DNA of 14,858 nt from Sphingobium sp. (GCA_030148625.1 JASBTC010000404.1:1-14858), one strand, 5' to 3'. Counted from the stretch's first letter, positions 7,220 to 13,834 are shown. A program made the numbers and translations. Notes: generated by a model not told the origin, from the letters alone.

Positions 7220-7951
7220 ATGACTATCGTACAACGTGGAATCGCGGAATTTCTCGGGACTTTCTGGCTGGTGTTCGGCGGATGCGGCAGCGCGGTATTT
7301 GCTGCGGCATTCCCCGAACTCGGCATCGGCTTTGTCGGTGTTTCGCTGGCCTTCGGCCTCACCGTGCTCACCATGGCCTATACGGTCGGCCATATTTCGG
7401 GCTGCCATCTCAATCCGGCGGTAACCATCGGATTGTGGGCGGGCGGTCGTTTCCCGGTCGCGGATATCCCGGCCTATGTCGTCGCCCAGGTGCTCGGCGC
7501 CGTCGCGGCCGCCTTCACCCTCTATGTCATCGCAAGCGGCGCGCCGGGCTATGACCTGGCCGTCAACGGACTGGCCGCCAACGGTTTCGGCGAGCATTCG
7601 CCGGGCAAATATGCGCTCGAATCGGGTCTGCCCATCGAGTTGCTGCTGACCTTCTTCTTCCTGCTGGTGATCATGGGGTCGACCGACAGCCGTGCACCCG
7701 CCGGCTTCGCGCCGATCGCGATCGGCCTGACGCTGACCCTGATCCACCTGATCAGCATCCCGATCACCAACACCTCGGTCAATCCGGCACGCAGCACCGG
7801 CCCCGCGCTCGTCCAGGGTGGCTGGGCCCTCCAGCAGCTCTGGCTGTTCTGGGCCGCGCCGATCGTCGGCGCTGCATTGGGCGGCTTCGTCTACAAGACG
7901 TTGGGCGCCGACGCGACCAAGCGTCCGCCGGTCGAAGGCGCGCCTTTGTAA
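7220..7951 (+). CDS. aqpZ: Aquaporin Z
   Basis: A 243-residue, six-helix major intrinsic protein of the inner membrane, very close to E. coli AqpZ as I remember it. Both half-helix signatures are present: HLNPAV with NPA at 65-67 and [10 protein letters not shown] with NPA at 188-190. The selectivity-filter residues of water channels are all kept (Phe45, His176, Thr185, Arg191), arguing for a water channel, not a glycerol facilitator, although glpK occurs elsewhere in the window. GEHSPGKYA (about 124-132) and [12 protein letters not shown] (159-170) are also typical. The reading frame continues upstream to 7034 through the REP element, but homology and the ribosome site put the start at 7220. 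It allows fast water flux during osmotic shifts. Confidence 0.96.
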   Translation: MTIVQRGIAEFLGTFWLVFGGCGSAVFAAAFPELGIGFVGVSLAFGLTVLTMAYTVGHISGCHLNPAVTIGLWAGGRFPVADIPAYVVAQVLGAVAAAFTLYVIASGAPGYDLAVNGLAANGFGEHSPGKYALESGLPIELLLTFFFLLVIMGSTDSRAPAGFAPIAIGLTLTLIHLISIPITNTSVNPARSTGPALVQGGWALQQLWLFWAAPIVGAALGGFVYKTLGADATKRPPVEGAPL

Positions 7952-7988
7952 GACAAACCCTATCCGCTCGGATCAAGGGACGTTTTGA

Positions 7989-8018
7989 CGGAGGGGTGGC
8001 AATGCTGCCGCCCCTCCG
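7989..8018. terminator. Strong GC hairpin after aqpZ, possible transcription end
   Basis: Bases 7989-8001 pair with 8006-8018 (13 bp with one G-T wobble) around the loop ATGC, 38 bases past the aqpZ stop. No T-run follows directly, so classic intrinsic termination is uncertain; a rho-dependent end or mRNA protection is possible. Confidence 0.45.
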
Positions 8019-8032
8019 GAAACCTTCGAGCG

Positions 8033-8071
8033 CCACCTGCCCGCCCTCTCTTGCCGATGGGTGGTTTTTTT
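8033..8071 (+). terminator. Weak stem followed by seven Ts, possible second aqpZ terminator
   Basis: CCACC (8033-8037) can pair with GGTGG (8060-8064) across a 22-base loop, followed directly by seven Ts (8065-8071), the longest T-run I noticed in the window. The stem is short and the loop long, so this is tentative; the T-run is the stronger part of the evidence. Confidence 0.3.
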
Positions 8072-8134
8072 ACGTCCACTGATCATCATGCTGACACGAT
8101 CAAGCCGCTGCATCAGCTACTCCTGGCGACGAGA

Positions 8135-8182
8135 AGGCTTGCGACAAGCCTGATACCAAGGTGCAGGGATGCTGACGCATCC
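8135..8182 (+). promoter_or_regulatory. Two inverted repeats in the leader of the GyrI-like gene
   Basis: AGGCTTG (8135-8141) and CAAGCCT (8145-8151) are a perfect 7-bp inverted repeat with a 3-base centre. GGATGC (8167-8172) and GCATCC (8177-8182) form a perfect 6-bp repeat around TGAC. The second lies just ahead of the AGGAAAG ribosome site (8190-8196). The first resembles an operator for a dimeric regulator, the second an mRNA hairpin; neither role is shown. Confidence 0.4.
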
Positions 8183-8200
8183 GAATGCCAGGAAAGATAA

Positions 8201-8812
8201 ATGGAAAAGCTGGATCTGAAGAAAGCCAGGAAGGCGCTGTTCACGGCTCCCCTCAACCGGTTCATCCCGATCGACGTACCGCGGGTCCGGTACCTGATGG
8301 TCGATGGCCATGGCGACCCGAACACAGCAGCGGCTTACACACAGGCCGTCGAGAGCCTTTATACGACGGCCTACACCATCAAGTTCGCGTGCAAGGCCCA
8401 GGGTAAGGATTTCGTCGTGGCGCCGCTGGAGGGGCTTTGGTCGGCACGCGACCCCGAAAGCTTCACCGCCCGGCGCAAGGGCGAATGGGACTGGACGATG
8501 ATGATCATGGTGCCCGACCATGTGGATGACGAAACATTCCAGGCGAGCAGGATCCGGGGGCGGGAGAAGCTCGGCACGCTGCCAGAAAGCCTGAGGCTGG
8601 AGAGCCTGGAGGAAGGCCTCTGCCTCCAGGCATTGCACCTGGGCAGCTATGACGACGAAGGGCCGCTGCTCGCGACATTGCACGGGGAAATCATGCCTTC
8701 GGGCGGCTACGACTTCGCAGGCCGTCATCATGAAATCTATCTTAGCGACCCTCGCAAGGTGCCGCCCGAAAAGCTCAAGACCCTGATCCGCCAGCCTGTG
8801 CGAAAGAGGTGA
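8201..8812 (+). CDS. GyrI-like (SbmC-type) small-molecule-binding domain protein
   Basis: A 203-residue protein that is essentially a single GyrI-like domain after a short lead (MEKLDLKKARKALF). Typical segments are RYLMVDGHGDPN (about 28-39), YTIKFACKAQGKDFVVAPLEGLW, a middle WDWTMMIMVP strand, and the closing HHEIYLSDPRKVPPEKLKT (about 175-193). There is no DNA-binding domain, unlike the AraC or MerR regulators that carry this fold. Family members bind small hydrophobic ligands; E. coli GyrI (SbmC) protects DNA gyrase, and some relatives hydrolyse cyclopropanoid toxins. Which applies here cannot be read. AGGAAAG four bases before the ATG sets the start. The gene stands alone between aqpZ and a convergent lipoprotein gene, with palindromes in its leader suggesting regulation. 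Confidence 0.85.
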   Translation: MEKLDLKKARKALFTAPLNRFIPIDVPRVRYLMVDGHGDPNTAAAYTQAVESLYTTAYTIKFACKAQGKDFVVAPLEGLWSARDPESFTARRKGEWDWTMMIMVPDHVDDETFQASRIRGREKLGTLPESLRLESLEEGLCLQALHLGSYDDEGPLLATLHGEIMPSGGYDFAGRHHEIYLSDPRKVPPEKLKTLIRQPVRKR

Positions 8813-8841
8813 ACGCCGCGACTTACGAATGTTCCCGCTTC

Positions 8842-8947
8842 ATGGATTCAACCTGGAGTTTGATCCATCCGAGTCGAAGCCCCCGTAGATTGTCATTCCC
8901 GCGTGCGCGGGAATGACAAGATGAGCCGATCGAGCTGGATCAAACTC
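8842..8947. repeat. Nested inverted repeats in the convergent gap (possible mobile palindrome or bidirectional terminator)
   Basis: An outer exact 12-bp inverted repeat, GAGTTTGATCCA (8856-8867) with TGGATCAAACTC (8936-8947), encloses a perfect 14-bp-arm palindrome, TTGTCATTCCCGCG (8890-8903) with its complement (8906-8919). The outer left arm can instead pair with 8842-8852 in a local hairpin (ATGGAT to ATCCAT outermost). The right arm touches the last base of the lipoprotein gene stop codon. The inner palindrome resembles a widespread proteobacterial intergenic repeat. Confidence 0.75.
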
Positions 8948-9204
8948 TAATAAGGCTCGTCATCGGAATCACGTGCACGCTTGCGGGCTTCCTTTTCGCG
9001 CTTACGGGCCTCACGGCCCTCGCGTTCCTCCTGTTTGCGGATTTCGCGGCCGCGCTTCTCATCGGCCTCCGACTGGCTGGTGGTGACGGCATCGACGCCG
9101 GCGCCGACCGCCTTGACCGGCAGGGTGACGATATCGACCGCAGTGCGGGCGATACAACCGCCCAGCGCCAGCGGTAGTAAAAGGGCGACGATAGCGACCC
9201 GCAT
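8947..9204 (-). CDS. Small lipoprotein with a highly charged C-terminal tail
   Basis: An 85-residue protein with a short signal peptide and lipobox LGGC (Cys17), so predicted to be processed and lipidated. After Cys17 comes a small hydrophobic segment (TAVDIVTLPVKAVGAGVDAV, about 21-40), then SQSEADEKRGREIRKQEE and a long Arg/Glu/Lys-rich stretch (about 47-80) likely to be one helix, ending DSDDEPY. The pattern matches small uncharacterised sphingomonad lipoproteins (I think of the DUF6726 group, from memory). AGGAG seven bases before the ATG supports the start. It lies 53 bases downstream of galU on the same strand and may be co-transcribed with it. No function is assigned; an envelope role is inferred only from the anchor. 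Confidence 0.8.
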   Translation of the reverse strand: MRVAIVALLLPLALGGCIARTAVDIVTLPVKAVGAGVDAVTTSQSEADEKRGREIRKQEEREGREARKREKEARKRARDSDDEPY

Positions 9205-9257
9205 GCCCGAACTCCTCTACGCGAAGGCCGGCTCATACAGGATTTGCCGGGGACGCG

Positions 9258-10124
9258 CTATCGCGCGAACAGCTTTTCGCCGAACGCCCGCACCGCCGGG
9301 CCGATATCCTCACGTTCCATCGCCAGCGCCATATTGGCGTGGATATAACCAGCCTTGTCGCCGCAATCGAAGCGCCGGCCGGAAAAGGTGACGCCATGGA
9401 AAGGCTGGCTGCCGATCATCGCGGCCATGGCATCGGTCAGCTGGATCTCGCCCCCCGCGCCCTTTTCCTGATGCTCGAGCACACGCATCACTTCAGGCTG
9501 GAGGATGGAGCGGCCGATCACCGACAGGTTCGAAGGCGATGTGCCCTGTTTCGGCTTTTCGACCAACCCCTTCACTTCGGTCAGCGCGCCGTCGCGCTCG
9601 CCCGGCGTGATGATGCCGTAAAGATGGGTCTGATCGTCGGGCACGATCTGCGCGCAGATCAGATTGCCGCCCGTACGCTCATAGGCGTCGACCATCTGCT
9701 TGAGGCAGCCGGGACTGCCGACCATGAAATCGTCGGCGAGCAGGACCGCGAAGGGCTCGTCATCGACGATGTCGCGCGCGCACCACACCGCATGGCCGAG
9801 CCCCATCGGCTCCTGCTGGCGGACATAGGCGACCGCGCCGGGCTTGAGCCGGGTGCGGTGGAGCAATTCGATCGACTTGCCGCGATCGCGCATCGTCGTC
9901 TCGAGTTCATAGGCGATGTCGAAATGATCCTCGATCGCGGACTTGCCGCGCCCGGTGACGAAGATCATCTGCTCGATCCCGGCCTCGATCGCCTCGTCGA
10001 CGGCATATTGGATCAGCGGCCGATCAACCACGGGCAGCATTTCCTTGGGCAATGCCTTGGTCGCGGGAAGGAAGCGGGTGCCGAGCCCCCCCACCGGGAA
10101 GACCGCCTTGCGAACACGTTTCAT
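9258..10124 (-). CDS. galU: UTP--glucose-1-phosphate uridylyltransferase
   Basis: A 288-residue cytosolic nucleotidyltransferase that makes UDP-glucose from UTP and glucose-1-phosphate, for exopolysaccharide, LPS and glycolipid synthesis. The N-terminal signature GGLGTRFLPATKALPKEMLP (12-31) is the nucleotide-binding and catalytic loop of GalU. Later landmarks are FVTGRGKSAIEDHFD (about 55-69), the metal-site strand LLADDFMVGSP, the VEKPKQG segment that contacts the sugar phosphate, and GEIQLTDAM near the C-terminus. Length and motif order are normal. A G-rich GGGGGC lies seven bases before the ATG. The 218-bp gap upstream to msrA suggests its own promoter, but I cannot point to good -35/-10 boxes there; the small lipoprotein gene follows on the same strand. 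Confidence 0.96.
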   Translation of the reverse strand: MKRVRKAVFPVGGLGTRFLPATKALPKEMLPVVDRPLIQYAVDEAIEAGIEQMIFVTGRGKSAIEDHFDIAYELETTMRDRGKSIELLHRTRLKPGAVAYVRQQEPMGLGHAVWCARDIVDDEPFAVLLADDFMVGSPGCLKQMVDAYERTGGNLICAQIVPDDQTHLYGIITPGERDGALTEVKGLVEKPKQGTSPSNLSVIGRSILQPEVMRVLEHQEKGAGGEIQLTDAMAAMIGSQPFHGVTFSGRRFDCGDKAGYIHANMALAMEREDIGPAVRAFGEKLFAR

Positions 10125-10342
10125 TGGGATGCCCCCGTACCGTTACTGGCCGCGCTTTGATGTGTCGCCGGGTCGAAGTCAAACGCGCTGCGGTCAATCG
10201 CGCGCGCGATCGTTCGAACCGATTCCGATGAAAAATCATGGGCGCAACTTACCCTGCGGCCGCGAAAACGGGCCCGTCCCGCATGCCGTCGACAATGCGT
10301 CACGATATCCCGGTCAATTCAACGCATGGGCCATGAATGACG

Positions 10343-10891
10343 TCAGGACGTCGCCTCTTCGCTCTTGAGCCGATCCGCGTAACTCTTGCGGAACTTGCGG
10401 AGCTTGGGTGCGACCACTGCCATGCAATAGGGATTTTTCGATCCTTCACGGACGAAATATTCCTGATGGTAATCCTCGGCCGGATACCATGTGGCCAGCG
10501 GCTCGATCGTCGTCACGATCGGATCGGGCCAGTCCGCCTGCGCGCGCACGATGGCGGCGCGGGCCGCGGCCTCCTGCTCGGGCGAATGCGGAAAGATCGC
10601 CGAGCGATATTGCGTGCCGATGTCGTTGCCCTGGCGGTTGAGCTGCGACGGATCATGAACGTGGAAAAAGATGTCGAGCAGGTCGTCATAACCGATGACC
10701 TCGGGATCGAAATGGATGCGAATCGCCTCGGCATGGCCGGTATTGCCGCTGCACACCTGCTGATAGGTCGGGTTGACCGTATCGCCGCCGATATAGCCGC
10801 TTTCGACGGCGGAAATGCCGATCACATCGTCGAACACCGCTTCGACGCACCAGAAGCAGCCACCCGCAAGCGTCGCGACGTCCTGAGCCAT
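10343..10891 (-). CDS. msrA: Peptide-methionine (S)-S-oxide reductase MsrA
   Basis: A 182-residue enzyme that reduces the S-epimer of methionine sulfoxide in proteins, repairing oxidative damage with thioredoxin as electron source. The catalytic GGCFWCVE motif is at residues 10-17, with Cys12 the expected nucleophile. SGYIGG (31-36), [15 protein letters not shown] (about 45-59), the [23 protein letters not shown] block (75-97) and NPYC (Cys156, a likely resolving cysteine) complete the family pattern. I prefer the ATG at 10891 because GGGAG (10903-10899) is seven bases upstream; an ATG at 10897 would leave one base. With no leader peptide it should be cytosolic. It lies 55 bases downstream of the M48 gene on the same strand, with a candidate promoter in the gap. 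Confidence 0.95.
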   Translation of the reverse strand: MAQDVATLAGGCFWCVEAVFDDVIGISAVESGYIGGDTVNPTYQQVCSGNTGHAEAIRIHFDPEVIGYDDLLDIFFHVHDPSQLNRQGNDIGTQYRSAIFPHSPEQEAAARAAIVRAQADWPDPIVTTIEPLATWYPAEDYHQEYFVREGSKNPYCMAVVAPKLRKFRKSYADRLKSEEATS

Positions 10892-10918
10892 GTCCATTCT
10901 CCCATGCTGTAAGCGCCC

Positions 10919-10946
10919 AAGATAGGAAGGCCGGGGCGATCCGCAA
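10919..10946 (-). promoter_or_regulatory. Candidate sigma70 promoter for msrA
   Basis: Read on the minus strand, TTGCGG (10946-10941), a 16-base spacer and TATCTT (10924-10919) resemble -35 and -10 boxes. The predicted start near 10912 would give a short leader containing the GGGAG ribosome site. The -35 box begins directly after the M48 stop codon (10949-10947), so msrA could be expressed independently of glpK and the M48 gene. Confidence 0.35.
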
Positions 10947-11810
10947 TCACCGCCCCTCGATCCGTGCGATCTCCGCATTCAGCATATCCACGCGGCGACG
11001 GCCGTTGAGATGGGTGGCGTCGGCGAAGATGCCGTAACCATGCTTCTTTTCGAAGCGCCCCCAGAATTCCGCCGCCGCCGCCATGCGATAGCCCGCGTCG
11101 CGCATCAGGACGAGCGACAGCCGGTCCGCCTCGATCTCGGTGGCGCGGATCTTCGCGGCATTCTTCCCGATGCGGCCGAATAGTCCGCGCGAGACGCCCT
11201 GCGCGTCGAGCACGGCGCGATGACCGAGGATATTGTGCGCCAATTCGTGCGCGATGATCGCCGCCAGTTCGTCGTCATTGGCGAATTCGGCGAACATGCC
11301 TTGCGAGATCCGGACATATTGCCCGTCCGCGCCGGCATTCAGCCCATTGGTGTTGGACACCACGAAGCGCGTCGCACAGGCCGGAACACCGGTCAGGCCG
11401 ACCGAAACGCTCGCCCCGCCACGCCTGATCGCCAGCGTCGCGCCTCCCCGCGACAGTGCACCATCGAGCTGGTCGAGCGCGGCCCGCATCCAGTCGGCGG
11501 CTTGCTTGTAAGCCGGATCGTCGAGCGTGGGCGTGGCGACACCGTCGATCGACAGGATGAGATCGTCGGGCACGACACCCGCAAGCGCCGCCGGCGAGCC
11601 GGGCAGCACGGCCACCACGCTGGGATGTGACGCCCCGACCTGCATGCCGAGCAACAACCCGGTCGCAGGCATGTGCCGCGTGCAACGCTCAACATTGGCG
11701 ATGGCGAGATCGTAACCGACCTTCGCGACGCGAACATCCTGCGCTCGCTCGATATCGGCCGGCGCGGGCGATGCCGCGAGCAGCAGGCCGAGGATGGCGG
11801 CAATCCCCAT
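10947..11810 (-). CDS. Exported M48-family metalloprotease with an N-terminal PDZ domain
   Basis: A 287-residue protein. Residues 1-18 form a hydrophobic leader ending ASPAPA, suggesting Sec export to the periplasm, although positive charges before the hydrophobic stretch are missing. Residues about 54-140 read as a PDZ domain ([27 protein letters not shown]). The peptidase part carries the zinc motif HELAH (188-192) and EIEAD (225-229), with Glu225 the probable third zinc ligand. Cys43 and Cys145 could form a disulfide. M48 proteases of this sort act in envelope protein quality control; the PDZ domain usually recognises exposed C-termini or hydrophobic segments. The ATG is one base after the glpK stop, with no clear ribosome site, so translation is probably coupled to glpK. 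msrA follows. No membrane helices like those of HtpX are seen, and it is much shorter than BepA. Confidence 0.9.
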   Translation of the reverse strand: MGIAAILGLLLAASPAPADIERAQDVRVAKVGYDLAIANVERCTRHMPATGLLLGMQVGASHPSVVAVLPGSPAALAGVVPDDLILSIDGVATPTLDDPAYKQAADWMRAALDQLDGALSRGGATLAIRRGGASVSVGLTGVPACATRFVVSNTNGLNAGADGQYVRISQGMFAEFANDDELAAIIAHELAHNILGHRAVLDAQGVSRGLFGRIGKNAAKIRATEIEADRLSLVLMRDAGYRMAAAAEFWGRFEKKHGYGIFADATHLNGRRRVDMLNAEIARIEGR

Positions 11811-11811
11811 C

Positions 11812-13290
11812 TCAGGCGCCCGCGAGCACCGCTTTCATCGCGACCGACCAGCCCGCCAGCCGCGCGGCACGGACCGATCCGTCGATCGCGGGCGCGAAGC
11901 GCGTCACCGCACCGCGCATCGCCGCCGCTTCGCGCAGCGATCCGAACAGGCCGGCGCCGACCCCGGCCAGCATCGCCGCGCCCATCGCGGTGGTCTCGGC
12001 AAAAGCGGGGCGCTCCACCGTCAGGTCGAGCATGTCGGACAGATCCTGCGCCATCCAGTCATTGGCGACCATGCCGCCGTCGATGCGCAATTCCTGCCAG
12101 TCATAGCCGTCGGCGGCAAAGGCGCCCTTGAGGTCGCTGGTCTGGTGCGCCATCGCCTCCAGCGCGGCGCGGACGATATGCGCGCGGCCCGTCGAAAAGC
12201 TCAGTCCCGTGATCGCGGCGCGCGCGGCGGGCTCCCAATGCGGCGCACCAAGCCCCGACAGCGCGGGCACCAGATAGACCCCGCCATTGTCGGCGACCGA
12301 GCGCGCGAGCGGCTCGCTTTCGGGCGCCGAGGCGATCAGGCGCAGTTCGTCGCGCAGCCACTGGATCAGGCTGCCGGCGACGAACACCGAGCCTTCGAGC
12401 GCGTAGTGACGCTCGCCCGAAACCTGCCAGCAGATGGTGGAGAGCAACCGGTGCCGCGATTGCGGCAGGGTGCGGCCGGTGTTCGAAAGCACGAAGGCGC
12501 CGGTGCCAAAAGTCGCCTTGGTCTGGCCGGGATCGAGGCAGCCCTGGCCGATCGTCGCGGCCTGCTGATCCCCGGCCATGCCGGTGATCGGAATCGCCGC
12601 GCCGAACAGGGCGGCGTCGGTGGTCGCGATCGGCCCCGCGCAGTCGACGATCTCGGGCAGGATGTGGCGCGGCACCCCGAACAGGTCGAGCAGGCCGTCG
12701 TCCCAGCCGCTGGCGCCGATCGCCATCAGCGCGGTGCGCGAGGCATTGGTCGCATCGCTGACATGCGCCCCGCCGGTCAGTTTGAAGACCAGCCAGCTTT
12801 CGACGGTGCCGACCATCAGATCGTCGCCCGCGTCGCGGAGCTGCGGCCAGTTCTGAAGCGCCCAGCCGATCTTGCTGCCCGAGAAATAGGGATCGAGCAG
12901 CAATCCGGTCTTGGCCTGGACAACGGGCTCGTGCCCCGCATCCTTGAGGGTACGACAGATCTCGGCGGTCCGCCGATCCTGCCAGACGATCGCGGGCGCC
13001 AGCGGCTCGCCCGTCCGCCGGTTCCAGAAGACCACAGTCTCGCGCTGGTTGGTGATGCCGATCCCGGCCACTGCTCCCGGCCCGCCCGCCTTCGCCACCA
13101 TCTCGCGCGCGCAGTCCAAGGTCAGCGCCCAGATTTCGGCGGCGTCATGCTCGACCAGCCCGGGTGCGGGATAATGCTGGGTCAAAGGCCGCTGCGCGCT
13201 CCCCAGCGCGCGCCCTTCGGGATCGAACAGCATCGCGCGGGTGGATGTCGTGCCTTCGTCGATGACGAGGATCTTGTCGGCGGAACTCAT
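11812..13290 (-). CDS. glpK: Glycerol kinase
   Basis: A 492-residue FGGY-family kinase that phosphorylates glycerol to sn-glycerol-3-phosphate in the cytosol. The N-terminal phosphate loop is DEGTTSTRA (11-19). Substrate residues match E. coli positions as I recall them: Arg83-Glu84 in NQRET, Tyr135 in DPYFSG, and the catalytic Asp241 in GMAGDQQAA. FGTGAF (261-266) and LSGLGAPHW are also typical. The first Gln of the usual DQGTT is Glu here. I prefer the ATG at 13290; a GTG directly before it (13293) is possible. The ribosome site GGGAG lies four bases upstream, inside a repeat element. The stop codon of the DUF559 gene overlaps this start (TGATG), and the M48 gene begins one base after the glpK stop. 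No glpF or glpD is nearby, so glycerol entry and the next step must come from elsewhere. Confidence 0.96.
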   Translation of the reverse strand: MSSADKILVIDEGTTSTRAMLFDPEGRALGSAQRPLTQHYPAPGLVEHDAAEIWALTLDCAREMVAKAGGPGAVAGIGITNQRETVVFWNRRTGEPLAPAIVWQDRRTAEICRTLKDAGHEPVVQAKTGLLLDPYFSGSKIGWALQNWPQLRDAGDDLMVGTVESWLVFKLTGGAHVSDATNASRTALMAIGASGWDDGLLDLFGVPRHILPEIVDCAGPIATTDAALFGAAIPITGMAGDQQAATIGQGCLDPGQTKATFGTGAFVLSNTGRTLPQSRHRLLSTICWQVSGERHYALEGSVFVAGSLIQWLRDELRLIASAPESEPLARSVADNGGVYLVPALSGLGAPHWEPAARAAITGLSFSTGRAHIVRAALEAMAHQTSDLKGAFAADGYDWQELRIDGGMVANDWMAQDLSDMLDLTVERPAFAETTAMGAAMLAGVGAGLFGSLREAAAMRGAVTRFAPAIDGSVRAARLAGWSVAMKAVLAGA

Positions 13291-13682
13291 CACGCTCCCT
13301 CTCCCCCTTCAGGGGGAGCGCTGCGCGGTGCCGAGGTGCGAAATGCACCCGGCATTTCGCAGATCGTGCCGGGGGCACGATCGACCTCTGCATCGCGCTG
13401 CGCTGGCTGGGGAGAGGGGGGAGTCGGGGCAGGAAGAGGCGCCGGATCATGCCCCAATGTAATCAGGATCGCCTGGGTCACGCCCTCAGCATTGTGCATC
13501 ACATCCGCATTGGTGAACCGCAGCACGCGATACCCTTTCGCTTCCAGAAACACTGTCCGTGCGCCATCATATCGCTCGCGGCCAGCATGACTATCTCCAT
13601 CCAACTCGACGATCAGCCTTTCGGCGCGAGCCGCGAAGTCGGCAACATAGGGATCTACGGCTAGCTGGCGTACGAACTTCAC
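13290..13682 (-). CDS. DUF559 (Vsr-like endonuclease fold) protein, start uncertain
   Basis: Read from the GTG at 13682 this gives 130 residues, but the DUF559 family pattern begins further upstream (see 13683-13787). Core segments are KFVRQLAVDPYVADF, LIVELDGDSHAG (about 23-34, with the Asp/His of the nuclease-like site), RTVFLEAKGYRVLRFTNADVM and EGVTQAILITL, ending near residue 77. DUF559 proteins share the PD-(D/E)XK/Vsr endonuclease fold; cellular roles are mostly unknown. Residues about 87-130 are encoded by a palindromic repeat element (13295-13425) and look unlike a domain. The TGA overlaps the glpK ATG by one base. With the GTG start the conserved TPPEAALW segment would be lost and there is no ribosome site, so either a non-standard start at 13787 is used or the gene is a decaying remnant. 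Confidence 0.75.
   Translation of the reverse strand: MKFVRQLAVDPYVADFAARAERLIVELDGDSHAGRERYDGARTVFLEAKGYRVLRFTNADVMHNAEGVTQAILITLGHDPAPLPAPTPPSPQPAQRDAEVDRAPGTICEMPGAFRTSAPRSAPPEGGEGA
13295..13425. repeat. Composite palindromic repeat element between DUF559 core and glpK
   Basis: Three perfect hairpins lie in a row: CTCCCCC/GGGGGAG (13301-13318, loop TTCA), TGCGAAATGC/GCATTTCGCA (13337-13361) and GATCGTGCC/GGCACGATC (13362-13382). The outer parts are related in inverted form (AGCGCTGCGCG near 13317-13327 with CGCGCTGCGCT near 13394-13404, one mismatch; C-rich left end with G-rich right end). The element stays open in the DUF559 frame and its left end carries the glpK ribosome site. I recall similar sequences in other sphingomonad genomes; unverified. 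Confidence 0.75.
13408..13425 (-). repeat. 18-bp inverted repeat flanking the DUF559 core, left copy
   Basis: The minus strand reads GACTCCCCCCTCTCCCCA, identical to the plus strand at 13788-13805. It marks the inner edge of the composite element at 13295-13425 and encodes residues about 87-92 of the DUF559 reading frame. Confidence 0.8.
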
Positions 13683-13787
13683 GCCAATGCGTTTACCGCG
13701 GAGGATACTCCACAGTGCGGCTTCAGGCGGAGTTTGCTGCGTTCGAAGTGCTTTCGCGCGAGCGCGGGTTTCGGTGTGTCGTTTCAG
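13683..13787 (-). other. In-frame upstream part of the DUF559 gene without a standard start codon
   Basis: Continuing the frame upstream of GTG 13682 gives 35 codons that read as the missing DUF559 N-terminus, including TPPEAALWSILRGKRIG, which joins directly to VKFVRQ. The first in-frame stop (TAG, about 13820) has no ATG, GTG or TTG after it; the only candidate is CTG at 13787-13785, right at the edge of the 18-bp repeat whose purine-rich GGGGAGAGGGG could serve as ribosome site. A real CTG start, a lost start codon, or a sequencing difference are all possible. Confidence 0.6.
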
Positions 13788-13805
13788 GACTCCCCCCTCT
13801 CCCCA
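13788..13805 (+). repeat. 18-bp inverted repeat flanking the DUF559 core, right copy
   Basis: GACTCCCCCCTCTCCCCA on the plus strand is an exact inverted match to 13408-13425. It ends exactly where the possible CTG start of the DUF559 frame begins (13787) and, read on the minus strand, gives a strongly purine-rich leader. Confidence 0.8.
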
Positions 13806-13806
13806 A

Positions 13807-13834
13807 CCCCTCTCCCCCTAAAGGGGGCGAGGGG
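13807..13834. terminator. C/G-rich hairpin after the YbjN gene, possible terminator or repeat part
   Basis: Bases 13807-13818 pair with 13823-13834 (11 of 12 bp, one T/C mismatch) around the loop TAAA. For minus-strand transcripts it lies 24 bases past the YbjN stop and just ahead of the DUF559 gene, so it could end ybjN transcription, though no T-run follows in that direction. Its core CTCCCCC-loop-GGGGG matches the hairpin at 13301-13318, so it is more likely part of the repeat family. Confidence 0.5.

Noticed and set aside
8815..8836. EcfG-like promoter (GGAAC then CGTT on the minus strand)
   Set aside because: The spacer is 15 bases, shorter than the usual 16-17, and it would only transcribe antisense into the 3' end of the GyrI-like gene.
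10125..10342. Intergenic region upstream of galU examined for a tRNA, small gene or promoter
   Set aside because: No tRNA-like fold, no convincing reading frame and no well-spaced -35/-10 pair; only GC-rich palindromic runs such as TCGCGCGCGCGA.
11794..13590. Very long plus-strand open frame of 598 codons
   Set aside because: It is antisense to glpK and DUF559, which have clear catalytic motifs; stop codons are rare in this frame because of GC-rich codon bias.
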